From Scenedesmus sp. ARA3 (taxonomy: Eukaryota; Chlorophyta; Chlorophyceae; Sphaeropleales; Scenedesmaceae): DNA of 64,000 bases. The stretch covers positions 312,335-376,334 of the forward strand of contig RWJK01001977.1 in the NCBI GenBank assembly GCA_004335835.1, given 5' to 3'. Position numbers and translations under genes: made by a program. The notes under the pieces were generated by a model. It had not been told where the DNA came from. It worked only from the letters and a program-made list of their open reading frames with translations, and ran no database searches. Positions 1-12,478 of the stretch are shown here, one piece after another; position 1 is the first letter of the stretch, and each line of letters opens with the position of its first letter.

Positions 1-245
1 TGCGGCTGCTGAAGGCCCGATGCAGCAGCAGCTGCCGCAGCAGATGTACTACATGCCAATGCAGCAGGTAGGTTGGGGATGAGCAAGAGGCGTGTGCTGG
101 GTTGGCAGCAAGAAGTGCATAATTCATGGTGTGGTGTGCTGTGTTAGGCTCCTCGTTTGCTCGCTACTGCTGCTTCAAACTCAACACCTGGTGCTGTTAT
201 GTTCATCTTCTTATCATGTAGGGCCCCATGCCAGGCCCGTTCTGT

Positions 246-286
<41 letters not shown>

Positions 287-315
287 GCTGCTGCTGCTGC
301 TGCTGCTGCTGCTGC

Positions 316-374
<59 letters not shown>

Positions 375-566
375 CAAAACCCACACCTGGCACGTGCTGC
401 TCTGTTCATGCTTCCATTCCTGCAGCGCCCCATGCCAGGCCCCATGCCAGGCCCCTATTCTGCTCACTGCTGCTGCTCCATAGTTTCAACTGGACATGTG
501 CTGTCTTGTTGATCTCTTCCTTCCCGCAGGGCCGCATGCTAGGCCCCATGCCAGGCCCCTTTCTGT

Positions 567-612
<46 letters not shown>

Positions 613-1239
613 TGTTGCTGCTGCTTCACAAACCAAAACCGCATGTGCTGTTCTGTTCATTTTCCTATCCTGCAGGGACCCATGTGCTGTTCTGTTCATT
701 TTCCTATCCTGCAGGGACCCATGCAGGGACCCATGCCTGGCCCCTATGGTATGCCTGCGCCTGCCTACTCCATGCCACCAAGCTACCCAGCAGCATCTGC
801 GCAAGGGGCGCCCACTATGGTGCCGACAGGTGAGCCCACCTTGTTGTTTACTGTGATGCGAGCAAGCAAGCAGGATATCGTCAAGAGTCCTCGGATGTTG
901 GGGACATCAGGGTGGTACAGTTTTCAAGCGGTGGCAAACTTGAAGTGCTTCTCTTCTGAGCCGCCAGGCAGTTGTCTGCTGCGTGATCTTGCCTCCACGC
1001 CACACATCAGACGTTACAGCTGCAGCTGCGTTGCCCATGAAGTCATTTGCTTCAAGCTACAGCAGCAGTTGATCAACCACGCTCATTCGCAAAGACAAGC
1101 CCTTGTGTTGCCACTAATGCTGCTACTGCTGCTGCTGCTGCTGCTGCCACAGGCCACCCAAGGCCCATGCTGGTTGGTGGCGGGCAGTGGATGCACGCTC
1201 CTGCCCACTGGCCCCCTGCACCCAGCTGGCCTGCATCTG

Positions 1240-1273
<34 letters not shown>

Positions 1274-1322
1274 CTCTGCTGGGCTGGCAATGCCGGCCCG
1301 CGGCATGGGGGTCATGCAGTAA
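1..1322 (+). CDS. 3' end of a Met/Pro/Gln-rich protein gene (partial)
   Basis: I do not recognise the family. The visible exons are <1-67, 715-829 and 1153-1322 (stop TAA), joined by GT-AG introns with consistent phase. The spliced C-terminus is low complexity: a Gln/Met/Tyr stretch, repeated GPMPGP or GPMQGP motifs, a Pro/Tyr/Ser part, then Trp/Pro and an Ala run, ending ARGMGVMQ. This resembles the disordered tail of an RNA-binding or trafficking adaptor, but no domain is visible in the window. Intron 1 (68-714) holds four extra copies of the start of exon 2, each preceded by an acceptor (exon parts begin near 222, 426, 530 and 676), interleaved with long CTG runs. I chose 715 as the acceptor because only that copy stays open to a donor and joins in frame to 1153. 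Splicing to another copy would insert extra GPMPGP units. Confidence 0.6.
222..714 (+). repeat. Tandem partial copies of exon 2 start, with acceptors
   Basis: Four degenerate copies of an acceptor plus the first codons of the exon at 715 (GGCCCCATGCCAGGCCC-like) begin near 222, 426, 530 and 676. Several are followed by long CTG runs (248-372 and 569-625). The last unit, about 39 bp containing TTTCCTATCCTGCAG, is repeated almost perfectly head to tail at 646-725. Confidence 0.8.
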
Positions 1323-1821
1323 ATGAGAAAAACACAGCTGTTTCTGCCTGTTTTGTGTGCAAACTCGGGCCTTCCATTAAGGATGACACAAACAGGAGGT
1401 GGTTGTGGTAGCAGCTATGCATGCTGGCTGGCATGGCGGCTGTGGGGTGCTGTTGAGGGCTGATGTGCTGGTGTGCTGCCTACTGCATGTTACAAGGTGC
1501 TAGTGGCTGATCTGACAGACTGCAGCGCGTGCTTCACTGCTCCGTGGGGTCTGGGGTGTAAGGTTTGCTGAGCTGGGCTGGAAGATGCTTTGTATGGAGC
1601 TTCGGGTGTGACTTTTGTCTGTGCCGCTTGCATGTGCACTGTCGGGGACGGCGTCCGCGATCACACTTTTGAATGTGGTGATGATGATGAGGCCATGTTG
1701 TTGTGTGGCTGGTGCTTTGGTTGGTGCGTACCTGGGGGCTGGGCGACGTTGTGAGCAGCAGAAGCAGCACAGCATGGCTTTTGAGAGGCGTCGTGCGACC
1801 AACACGCTGGATGGGTACGTG

Positions 1822-1852
<31 letters not shown>

Positions 1853-4800
1853 CGCACGTGTGTGCATGCATGTTGCTGCTTGTGTGGGGGTGCCGCTCCC
1901 TGATTGAGTGCTGCGTTGCCCTTGGTAGCTTTCCTGCTGCTGCTGCTGCCGGTTCCACTGGCTTGCCGGGGGCTTCTGCTTGCAGTGATTCAACACGTGT
2001 GGGGCGAATGGCGGCAGACAGCCGCTGCCTTGTGCTGCAGTAGCGCCTGAGGCAGTGATTGACGTGATTGGTTGAGACAGTTTGTCTCAACCGCACCGTG
2101 CCTGAAGGCTCGAGGAGCTTGCTGAGCCCTGCAATGCTATGGCAAGCTGTGGCGATCCAGCTTCGCAAATGCAACAGCAAATCTCAACGTGGTAAGTTCT
2201 TCGCGTGCACACATGCAGCACTTGTTACAAGGGGTTCTTGCTGTGGTTAGGTGCGGTGCATGTGGGTCGTGTGTGTTTGGGCATCGTCACGCAAGTGGGG
2301 CGCCAGTTGGGCTGGTTGTTGTTGACCAAGCTGCATTTACAGGCCGCACGTGTGTGCGTGGTTGGGGCGTTCTGCTGCGGTGCGTGACTCTGCTGCCAGC
2401 GTGAACCGGCGGCGTGCTAACCCCGGTTTGGGATTACTTTCTGTGTTCTGTGGACGGGTATACAACGGGCCACCGTCTGAGTTTGTTATATGTGGCACTT
2501 TGTGGCGGTTTCACTTTGTCGAAAGCAGGGACGGGTGTCATCTTTGCTTCTGAGCAGCAACACTGCCTCGGCCTCTTTTGGCTTGGCAGCTGCAGATGGC
2601 CCGAGCGGGATGTGAAAGCATGTATGCATGCGGTATGCGCGTTATCCTGTGGTTGTTGTGATCCTTGTGCATCTGCTCATCGCATGCATTGCATCGAAGA
2701 CGAGGCATGTATTTTGCGCTGAGGTGGTGTCGCCATCTGTCATAAAGACAGTGGCCAGCACTACTCTGCACAGCAGCAGCGTGCGGCGCAGCACAAACGT
2801 CACACTTGCGGTTGCGGTGTGGTGAGCTGACCTTGCATCTGTGCATGGTGGCCTGCAGCGAAGTGCACTGCATGCATGAACGGGGTGGGAAACTGAGGGG
2901 CGGGTGGATATACGCCTAGGTGTTATGGCAAGGTCTGCGCATGCGCTGGCATGTGGTTGCGGGCATGACGGGATGGGACGGGTTGGTCATCGGCATGCGA
3001 TGTTCTGTGGGTTGCGGGAGGTGGTAGGGTGGTTCAAAAAACACTGGGCTGAAACTGGCGTGTCGTCCGGATGCTGTCTTGTTTGTGTTGCCTCACATGA
3101 TGTGATGTGTGAGCGGTGTTTGGTTCACTTGGGCAATGCGGGATGGGACTTGGCCTGAGCAGGCCCAGCTATGAAAGGGGTGGGGTTTAGGGGTTGAGGG
3201 GTTTGGGAACGCCTTGAAACTCGAGGACTGTGGGGTCTGGTCCTTTCAGATGTTACGATAGCGTTTTTTGAGGCACGGTGCATGTGGCGTGTATCACTGT
3301 GCAGCCATTTTATGTTCAGGCCGCTGCTGCAAACGGCTCTGGTTGCGGCTGTTTGCTGGTGCTGCAGTTGTGCCGGCGCAGTTGCAGTTTGCTCGGCTGG
3401 TGCAGCAGCAGGCTGCGCGGCGGCAGGGGCTGCCGCACTCCAAACTTGTTTCGTGTGGCACGCCAGCACTGCGGTGCATGGCTGGTATTGAACTGCTGCT
3501 GAGGTTGGCCTGGTTTCCTTGTTGCCAGTTGCTGCTGTTGAGGCAGCGGCAGGTCTTGCGGCCTTGCATCACACTGAACCTGCTTTAACGCGTGCACAGC
3601 ATGAGGACTGTGCACTGCTCTGTGCACGTTCACACTGTATGGGTCGTTTGTGCATTCTTTTAGCATTCTGAACGTTTGCATGGCCTGCTCAGATATGCTT
3701 TCCATGCATAGTGGCAGGCGCGCGTGAGTGGTACCTTCTGAAAGACGGCGCGACTGGAACTGCGCAGGAGGGCAAAAGATTCGCTGCATTCTTGTGGATT
3801 GCTGCATTGCTACGCAACGTATTACAGCACGCCTGCACCTGCATGTGTGGCACGCCTACCACGTATGCCGCTGCAACGACAGCAGTGCGCAGAGTTGATG
3901 ACATGGCTGTGTGAAAGCACCTCTCTGTGTGATATCAGGCTGTCAGGCGCTTCATTGTCCCCTGATCAGCGCAGCACTTGCATGACCGGAGTATCTATCG
4001 TCCTCGGATGGATGCTTTGCAATGAGTATACGACTGCAGATCAGCGCACCTGCACGCTATCGCTGGAGTTGCCTGATCCATGGTGCGAGTACTGCGAAGG
4101 TCATTCTTGGTATCCTGCATTGCATAGCGGTCAGTCTGCGACCTTACACTGTCTGAAGGTGAGGATATACTACGATTCTTGTTTCTACATAGCACTTGCA
4201 TGCATAGTAGGCACAGCACACTGGAGCGTTGCCTCATGCTGCTCTGTGTCATTGCTGCGGCAAAGTACTTGGTGCGTGTTGGAGGCGTCAGTTATTGGGA
4301 GGGTCCGTTCTATTGGCAGATGCCGTGCCCCTGTCGTATTCATGCATGTGTCACCTGTGACGCATGGAGTACTTGTCGAGTTTGTGGCCACACACGTTGG
4401 CACTGCATCCTTGCACTGCTTGGCGAGCATCGAGCGCTGCTATCTGTGCTACTACTGGTTGTGCATGTGTTCTGTGCATGCCACTCTCATGGCGGATATG
4501 CATAGCGGTAGGCATGACATGTGCTGATAGCCGAGCGTGCTCCAAGCGGCAAAAGCTCGGTAGTATCAGGAACCTGCAGAATGGCGCCTTCTTTTCCAAC
4601 CAGATGTGAGGCAAGCGGTGCATGCTGGCCCGCTATTCTGCTGCTGTTACAACTGTGTTCCTGTTGCATGCATGGCCCAACTGTGTGCGTCTTTAGTAGG
4701 GTTTGAACACCCATTGTGTGTGCATGTGCAGCAGTGCTGACACTCTTGTCACTTTGCCTATGGGGCCTGCACCCTTGTTGGTATGTTGTGTGTTCACGTG

Positions 4801-7800
4801 CATTCTTCTGCTGTTTTCCGGTTGGCTGTTGCTCCATGCGTGTGAGGGCTCGCGCCCCTGCTGCGTACGCTGCCCTGGTTGCCCTTGTCCAGTGTGTTCC
4901 CTGCACCAAGCGGTGCCTGACAGGACTTGCACGAAACAGACAGGAACCTGAAAAGGCAGGCGATGATTGCAGCGCCCTGTCTTGTGTGCATGCAGCTGCG
5001 TGCGGGACACTTTGATGCTTCTGCTTGTGCGTGACTTGGACGAGTGGCACTTGCCTATGCAATGCCATGCGGCGCACTTGCAGCTGTGGTGTCTGCACAG
5101 ACCGCAGGCATTGCCAGCTGCTGGCTGCTTATGCTGCAGTGTCTGACCCCACCACAAGTGTGTGTTGTGGGGCAGCACGGCAGACTCTCCGGTTCCTGAG
5201 CAAACCCATTCTTACTTCGGCTGCTTGACCAATGCATCTATATGCTGCAGCGCGTGGTGTGTGCACCCCGCTGTGGCTTGATTCTTCAGCGAGCTTTGCA
5301 ATTTGCCTTGCCGGCAAGTGCCGTGCGTTAGTTGTTGTTGTACACCTGCTGCTGCTGAGCAGTGCCGTATTCTTGCGTCAGTTGAGCAGGGTTTCGTTCA
5401 GTGTATCCAGCGCATTGCATTTTTGTGTTGGTTGAGTTGGGCTGCTTACATGCTCTTATGGAAGAGTACTGCAGTGTGTCCTGAGTGGCGGCACTGTTGT
5501 CATGCATGTTCAGCAGTCCTGTTTGCTGCGCTTTGGATGCAGCGTGAATGAGGCAGCAGGCCGGCAAGTTGTTGGCGCAGCAGTCATCTGGCGTGTTCCA
5601 GTGCCAGGGAGATGCGTCGATGACAACGGCTGACAAATCTGATGTATCATGGTGTGTGTTTGATGGTTTGGGGCAGTCAATCCTGAAATTGGAAAGCCAC
5701 CCGCGGGCAAGGGGGCAGGCAAATTGCAGCTAGGAATGAGTGTCCTGTTGCGTGGCATGCTGCTGCTGGTTGCCTTAGACGAACAGGCACGGTCAGGCTT
5801 CTCCTATTCTCCTGGTATGGTTGTCAGGCTGTTGGCGTTTGGGCAATGCAGCATTGCATAAAGGTGGTCAGCTGGCGGTGTGGGCAAGCTGAGCAGCCAG
5901 CGCTCGAGGAGGGGACAGTCCTCTGTTTACCTTGCTGTGCTGGTGTGCTGGGTGACAGTACTGCTGTACTTGGCAGCACTACCCTGCACTGCTTGCTTGC
6001 TGTGGTTGTGCAACTGCGGCGAGCTGGTAATCAGCGTCTCCGGAGGCCGTGAATAAGATATAATATATCAGATCAACTACAGTGTTGTGGTGTGCTGTGC
6101 ATGCCGTGTCTGGCGTGGCCTCACCCTGCCTGTCCATGTGCTGCGCGAGGCATGGCCTGCATGGCCTGCATGGCCTGCACTTATGGCAGTCTTCCGTTGG
6201 CTGACAGGCTCAAGGCAGCACTACAGCATGAGGCACTGCATCGTCGAGTCAGTGTTTGATACAGTGTGATGCAAGGTTGGTAAAATCTTTGTGATCACCG
6301 CCCACATGACCGCCATGTGTGGAAGGCGTGCGTGACATGCGCTCCAGATCGGATGCGTATGTATGCTGTTGCGGCGGCGCCAGTGGCGGCGCTTGCTGCT
6401 GCAGCTGTAGCTGTAGCTGCAAAGCAGCTCAGCGACTCGCATGAAGGCAGTAGCTGGGCTAGGTAAAGAGGCAACGGGCGGGACATGTGTGATCCCTCTA
6501 TGTCGCTGCCAGGAATAGCGTCTCTGGCACTGCTGATCAGGGCAGCACTGATGATCAAGGAGAAGGAAAAGCGTGTGTCTGGTGCTGCTGCAGCCGCCAG
6601 GAGCGCTTCCTTGCTGCGCGGGTGGCTGTTATCATATGTCATGGCAGCATCAGTTCCGTGGTTGAATGTTGTTGTGATCCCGCCGGCAGCAGCACGTGTG
6701 GTGGTCACCGTTGCTTTCTGCTGAGGAGGCCGGCACCTGCGGCACCTGGTCGAAAGCGCACGATTTCTGTTTTACACTACTGCCCGTTGTCAAGCCCAAA
6801 CTATGCACTCTGAGGGCTGCAAGGAGGCACATGCGGCGGCACATAGGGCAGCATCTGCCGCCGCTGTTAGATATGGGTTGGACATGGAGGCGTGTGCGCT
6901 CCAGGTGCAGCAGTGCACCTCCAATGCGTGTTGCTGTTGCGTCCAGCCTGAGCTATGTGACTGGCCAGGCGCTTATGCCCTGAGACACGCCTGCGTGACG
7001 TGACGTCCACAGATGCCATCCCCCAGGGGGATGTTATTCACATTCACAGGCCTGGCCAGACTGCTGTTTGCCTGGCTGCTGAAGAACTGGAAACCTATTA
7101 AGATGCATGGCATACAGACATTGTTGAGGTCTGGCTACAGTGGACTGCTGCAAGGCGTGTAAAAAGATCTACACGCCAAGTTGGTGTTGAACACCAAAGC
7201 AAGCAGGGGGTGTGGGGGTTCAACTCCCCCGCTTGTTTTTTTGGTCCGGGCGCTGGGCACCTCCTGTATAGGGTGTTGTGACGTGTTCTGCTGGTGAGGC
7301 ACTGCCTCCCGCTCCCCCAGACAATTGGGCTTGCCCAATTGTGCTGTGGTAGCGAGCCAGTAGGATTCCGTCCCCTCTGGTAACAAAAAAAAACACCAAA
7401 GCAAGTGCTGCTTTGTTGAGCCGTGCTGGCGCTGGCTGTTTGTATGCAAGCAGCTCGAGAAAACCGGATTCGCATGGTCGACCTTGTATGCAATGAGGCA
7501 AGTGCATCCTTGCTCTGCTGCTTGGTTCCTGCAAGCTGGTGCTTGCTACTGTGGAGGCCAGGTGCGATACATAGTATACTAGCCCGGTCAGGCTAACCAG
7601 CCTGGCAAGGTGCAGCCTGCTGAAGGACTTCCCGACATTCTGCAAGGTAAGACAGGTCTTCGGTCGTTACGTAGCTTGTTTATGTCATCCAGAGAGATTC
7701 CAACAGCAGGCTGAGCACCAGCTGCTTGAGCTGCAGCAGTGCACTGAAACTTGCAGTCTGCAACTTCCGTGGCAGCCGGACTTGCCGTGCCAGTCATACC

Positions 7801-8862
7801 TCCTGGTTCCAACACCACCAAAATATCAGGCCGTGGCTGACCATGCAGCGCGAGAGCCGTGCCACCGTGCCAGACGCAAGTGCCGCGCGCCAACGAAACG
7901 CAGCAGAAACCGGTGACAAGCGAGCAGCACGTCCAGTGACGAATAATCAAGCAAGCCTCAATCAAATTTCATGCCTACCACCTCCTAAAGACGTGCACAG
8001 CAGGAAAAGAGCTTTAGGGTCTGTGTTGGTGTGTTGGTGTCCCTTGCCTTGTCAGAGGTTTGAAGCAGGCTCTCGGAAAGCGCTAGGAAAACGTCCTTAT
8101 GCTTCATTCTGAAACACATGAGCACAACAGCTTCGACCCCATCTCTGTTAAGGGTCCAGACGAGGAGCAGCATCACCCGTAGCGTGCGTTTACTTCGAGT
8201 CACAGATATATCATTAGGGTCGTTCTATTGAGAGCTGTTTCAGTCAGCGGGAAGAGGCTGTAGTGACGTTGCCCTTCGAACAGAAAGCGAGTGTCTCGCA
8301 CACAACTTGGTGAGTTGGGAAGTACAGCATGGCTTGCAGCGCCGGCAAGACATCACTAAGCAGCTTGTAGATCATCACTTGGCCAGGCTGTGTGTTTGGG
8401 GGCCTGCAAGAGTGGCCCCTTGAGCAGCAGTCCAGTGGTTGCCTTCTCGTCAGCACAGCGGCGTGGCCCCTACTCAGCACGGGCGTGTCTGTTATTGCGT
8501 GATTAAGCTCTCTAGGAACGAGTGCTTTGCAGCAGCTGGCTCTTGCGGCATGTAGAGCTGCAGCTGATGCTGCTGCTGTGCCAGCTGTGGTGTCCCTGGT
8601 GTGCTGTCTTTTCGCCACACCGCTTGAAATTAGTCTACAGGGTTGGCAGGCAGCTGCAGTAAGCATTTTGGGTACATCAGCTCGGTTCTGCTGGCTCTTG
8701 GGCAGCCAATGCAGGTGTACAGTGCTGGTGCATGTTGCAGTGTCTGCGCAGCAGCTGCTCTTTGAGCCAGCAGGCCGAGAGATCTCTGTGACAGCTGCTA
8801 ACATTGCAATCAGCTTTGGCTGAAAACTTCATTGCTGCAATCTGACGAGCCCTGTCGCTGTG
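1323..8862. other. Gene-poor stretch
   Basis: I find no convincing gene here. The sequence is TG/GC-rich, with frequent stops and no exon set that joins. It holds a (TG)n run at 1827-1852 and a perfect 10-bp inverted repeat with a 3-nt loop at 2070-2092. Two short ATG-initiated ORFs (6485-6724, 79 aa, Ala/Val-rich; 6803-7003, 66 aa, Cys/Ala-rich) have no recognisable features. A SINE-like insertion lies at 7190-7405. A minus-strand stretch near 7650-7900 has coding-like composition but no ATG and no clear splice sites. Some of this may be the 3' UTR of the upstream gene, an unspliced non-coding transcript or a gene with very small exons. Confidence 0.5.
7190..7405 (+). mobile_element. SINE-like retroposed insertion with target-site duplication
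   Basis: The 14-bp direct repeat aacaccaaagcaag occurs at 7190-7203 and 7392-7405. Between the copies lies a 188-bp segment ending in an A-rich tail (aacaaaaaaa). This layout (duplication, body, A tail, duplication) is what LINE-mediated retroposition leaves. Near its left end is GGTTCAACTCC (7217-7227), a match to the RNA polymerase III B-box or tRNA T-arm, within a 5-bp stem and 7-nt loop. A 10-bp inverted repeat with a 2-nt loop sits near 7320-7341. The left end looks truncated, since no A-box lies inside the duplicated borders. The class is an inference. Confidence 0.5.
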
Positions 8863-9729
8863 ATGTGTCGTCTGGCTGCTCGCACAGGTCCGTTCATGAA
8901 GTGTGTACTGCAGCCACCCTCGACCTGCTGCAAGTTTGCAGCATGCCGGCCAGCATTCAGTACACACAGCATGCCAGTGCTTACCCTGCGGCCTTGCCGC
9001 ATTGGCAGCAGTAGCTTCGGCGCGAGCGCAGCAGCAGCAGCAGCAGCGCAGCGGCAGCAATGTAGCCGCAGCATCGTGTGCATGGCCAGCACCAGCAGCC
9101 AACAGCAGGCAGCGCCAGCTGCAGCTGTGCCAACCGCCACTACCGGCGCGCAGCAGCAGCAGCAGCAGCAGCAGTTCTGGCGCCCGCTGCCGTTCGCAGC
9201 GCTGTCGCGCGTGCTGCTGACCGCCAACCAGTCGACCGTCTTCCGCACAGCGCTCAACAAGCGCCAGCCAGTATCCGGCCCAATGGGGCTGCTGCTGTTC
9301 CTGATGACCCTCATCGCAGCCAGCTTTGCAGCGATCCGCGGCCTGCTCGTCAAGAAAGGCAAGTCCTGCAAATCCTGCAGGGGCTTCGGGCTGCAGCGCT
9401 GCCGGCTGTGCCTCGGCTCCGGCCGCGTGGACTGGGCGGCGAAGCTGAAGCACTTTGACGTGTGCCCCCTATGCATGAACAAGCGCTTCATCATCTGCGC
9501 CGAGTGCGGCGGGCACTACCACCGCCCCATGTTCAGCCATAGGCGCCGCCAGGTCGGCGGCGCACTGGAGCCGATTGCAGGAGAGCGAGGGGAGCAGGAG
9601 CCCAGCTGGGACGGCCCGATCGTGCTGAACCTGGCGGGTGCAGCGGCAGGCGCCGGCGGCGGCATCGCGGTGCAGTCCATGGATGGCGTGAGCCGCCGCT
9701 CTGCGGTGCTGAGCAGCATCAATGATTAG
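8863..9729 (+). CDS. DnaJ-type zinc-finger membrane protein, probably plastid (LQY1/BSD2-like)
   Basis: Single-exon ORF of 288 aa from the ATG at 8863; in-frame ATGs at 8896 and 8971 are alternatives. The N-terminus is rich in Ala, Ser, Arg and Cys with few acidic residues and ends near SIVCMAS, as in algal chloroplast transit peptides. A Gln run follows, then one hydrophobic segment at about residues 140-165 (GPMGLLLFLMTLIAASFAA). After it come four CxxC pairs at about C169/172, 180/183, 201/204 and 212/215, the first two in CxxCxGxG form. That is the cysteine-rich zinc-finger fold of DnaJ without a J domain. Thylakoid proteins with one TM helix plus such fingers (LQY1 type) act as thiol-disulfide or assembly factors for photosystem II; BSD2 acts on Rubisco. 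The match is by architecture only. The C-terminal 65 residues are Gly/Ala-rich. Absence of introns is unusual next to its neighbours. Confidence 0.75.
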   Translation: MCRLAARTGPFMKCVLQPPSTCCKFAACRPAFSTHSMPVLTLRPCRIGSSSFGASAAAAAAAQRQQCSRSIVCMASTSSQQQAAPAAAVPTATTGAQQQQQQQQFWRPLPFAALSRVLLTANQSTVFRTALNKRQPVSGPMGLLLFLMTLIAASFAAIRGLLVKKGKSCKSCRGFGLQRCRLCLGSGRVDWAAKLKHFDVCPLCMNKRFIICAECGGHYHRPMFSHRRRQVGGALEPIAGERGEQEPSWDGPIVLNLAGAAAGAGGGIAVQSMDGVSRRSAVLSSIND

Positions 9730-11135
9730 GCGGCAGCTGTGGCAGCTGTGCGCGTGAGAGCAGCAGATGTGTGCGAGGCATGCTGCCAGTAGCTGCAGCA
9801 GCTGCGGTTGCACGTGCAGCAGCCTAGCTGGAGGCGGTCTTGGGGGCTTGTTTGCAGGCTGCCGTTGCAGGCCTGCGGCAGCCCCAGTGAGCGAGGGTGA
9901 TAGTGGCTTCCCTTGTTTTGTCGTTGCTGTGTTTGTTGTTGACGGGAGGTGCAGAGCGAAGTGCAGCTTCAGAGCAGCTTGATCAGTGTCACACAATATG
10001 TGTGCATGCATAGAGCTGGTTCAGAGCTGGTGCATGAGCGCGCATGCATACTGTGGCCATCTGTGTCTCAGGCCTGATACATCTTCATGTGGAGTGCTGC
10101 AGCAAACTGTGTTGCTTGGAGTTCTTTCCAGTCGGTCATAACAACCTCATCAGCAGGCGTGCACACGTGCATACCCCACACCTGCATGCCGCAATTGCAA
10201 GAAGCGGACCGAGCGAGCGGCAGCAGCAGAGCACAGTGCAGAGCTGTTCTGATGAGAGGTATAGGTCTGGGAGTCAGTGCATGGTGCGACAAGCGCTGAG
10301 TGCAGCGCCGTTCAGACCTGCCCAGCAGCGTCGGGCAGTCTTGTTGAACTCAGGGGTGTGTTGCTGGCTGTGTCATCAGTGTGTCGGTGGGGTGGGGTTG
10401 TGTTTTGGGTGGGGTTTGTGTGTGCCAGCACCCTGTGTGCATGTGCGGGCGGTTGGGTGGGTGTGTCACTGAGCAGAGCATGTGCTAGGGAGTGTGCAGG
10501 TACAGCCTCAGTTGGCTGGCTGAGGCGAAGGAAGGCAAGGCAGTGACACGCACATGATGGCTGGTGTAGTGTACAGCCTAGGACGTGTGTCGGTCGGCTT
10601 GTTGTTATCAGTTTTGCTGCCTCTGGTCCCTTTATGCAAATGGTGCAACACGGTGCTGCGCACTTGCCCTCTTTTCCCTGCATTGCTGGCATGGAACGCA
10701 AGCTTGCTCGTGCAGGACTGCCGTAGCTGCATTGCCATAGCGTGCTTTGCGTCACGGATGGAACGGATCAGGCTGGACAACTGCGTGCTGCCTGTGTACT
10801 ATCTCGCCAGAATACAAGTGTACAAACGCTCCTACTAAGTGAGTATTTGCCCGCGGAGTTGGTTGAGGACTGGTAGCAGCTTTCTGCTGCAGGCCGCTAG
10901 ATTGAGCTGACGGCAGGCCTCCTGGCCGCACTCGTTGCTTCCCTTCTTGCTGCATTGCGTGTGCAAAGGAGGGCGGGCTGGCCTGCCAGTGCGGCTAGTG
11001 ACAAAGAGATAGAGACATGGTACTGCTTGGCTTGGGGATGGGGCTCGGGCTGAGCGCTTTGGGCTGCGCACCATCTGTTGCGCGTATGCCACCTGCGCCG
11101 CGCTGTGGCGGGGCATGGCATGTTCGCTGAAGCGC

Positions 11136-11170
<35 letters not shown>

Positions 11171-12478
11171 TGTTGCTGGCGGTGACGCCTCTGACGTCTT
11201 TTTTCATATCGAGTGGGGTTGTCGGCTGTGTTTGTGTCGCTTTTGTTGTTGACTCTGGTGTAGCATCGGGTTGGCGTGATTGAGTGCCAGAGGCCTGCTG
11301 CTGTATGGAGCACTGCTTCCTTAGGTAGTGCGAACTTCCTACCCATGCAATGCGTGTGTGAATTGTGAAGTTCAATGTGCACTGCCTGCAGCCTGAGCAG
11401 TCTATCTTTCTTTTGCTGGTGAGTTTTGCTTTTTGTACACCAGGGGAAGGGGAGGCACCCCTACATGAGGGGCAGAGATCGCAGAACACAATCACATCTT
11501 TGTCGTGCCGCTGGAAATAGCAAGCGGCATGGCAGCATGTGAAGCGGTGGATGCTCAAATCTCTTCATTCCGTTGTGGTAGGACATTGTCACAATGTTGT
11601 CGGATCCCTGTGCTGTGGATTGATCCCAGCCGCATTGAGCTGGCAGCCTGCCAGGCTAAGTTGAGTGTGCGTTGTTGCACCAGGGTAACTCAATCATCAT
11701 CACACTTTTCTGACATGGGTTGACATGCACATCGCTCTTCTGTTGCGGCCGTTAACGCATGAGCCTCCTATCTGAGATAGTGCAGTGCTACTTCTGCTGA
11801 GTATGGAAGCTTCTTCTCCGCAACAGAGTTGATAGTTGCGGCCCAGCAGCTTACCCAGCACATGCAGCAAGACATCCGCTTGCTTGCTTCCAAAAACAAC
11901 CAGTGTTTCAGCATCGACAAGGCCAAGCCCCAAAAAGAAGCATCACTGCACACAAACAATTGCCAAAACAGCTGCAGGACAGCAAGCCAGCGGTACCAGG
12001 TTAACCTACAACGTTCCAGCCCTTCAGATGCCACATGCATCTCTGGCATGCCACAGAACAGCAACAGTGCTATCTGGCACAGCAATGCACAACACCTTGG
12101 CCAAGGAGTATCTAGCCTCACACGTCAAGCCAGCAACATGGTGGTGGTTAATTAAACGTCATGTATTGGATTGCAGGCCTTGCCCATGAGCATGGCTTAC
12201 AATCGCAAAGCATGACCGTTGTGTGAAAACCGCCATGTTGCTGAGGCGCTGCTGCTGGCTGCTGCTGAACAAGCCAAGCTGTCGTGCTGATGCTAAACCA
12301 ACCCCGCTGCTGCTGCTGCTGCTGGACGCATGGCGCGTCTTCTGCTGGAACATCCAGCATTATGAGGCGGTCACCAGTGTAGTGGAGGCGCCATCTGTGC
12401 AAGCTGCTAAAGGACTGCATTGCCAGCTAGCACTGCAACCCTCCTAGGCACATCCATCAGCCTGATGCGGCATCCCAA
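9730..12478. other. Intergenic region
   Basis: Lies between the zinc-finger gene and the 3' end of lipoyl synthase. It contains GT-rich stretches (about 10370-10480), a (CAG)n run at 11138-11169 and a hydrophobic 94-aa ATG ORF at 10554-10838 without recognisable features. The plus-strand motif TTACA at 12196-12200 reads TGTAA on the minus strand, about 280 nt after the lipoyl synthase stop, and could be its chlorophyte-type polyadenylation signal. A minus-strand stretch near 11840-11930 has coding-like composition but cannot be assembled into a gene. Confidence 0.4.

Noticed and set aside
144..1326. Long poly-Gln, poly-Leu, poly-Cys and poly-Ala ORFs on both strands
   Set aside because: They are all frames of CTG/CAG microsatellites in introns. 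Only the frame that joins exons at 67/715/829/1153 makes a coherent protein.
7164..7237. A tRNA gene
   Set aside because: A good T-arm (GGGGG-TTCAACT-CCCCC) and an A-box-like ACGCCAAGTTGG at proper spacing exist, but acceptor and anticodon stems do not pair and the A-box lies outside the duplication borders.
11700..12189. Possible gene on either strand (VDAETLVVFGSKQADVLL and others)
   Set aside because: Composition is suggestive, but three overlapping frames compete, no start or splice sites fit, and no family is recognisable.
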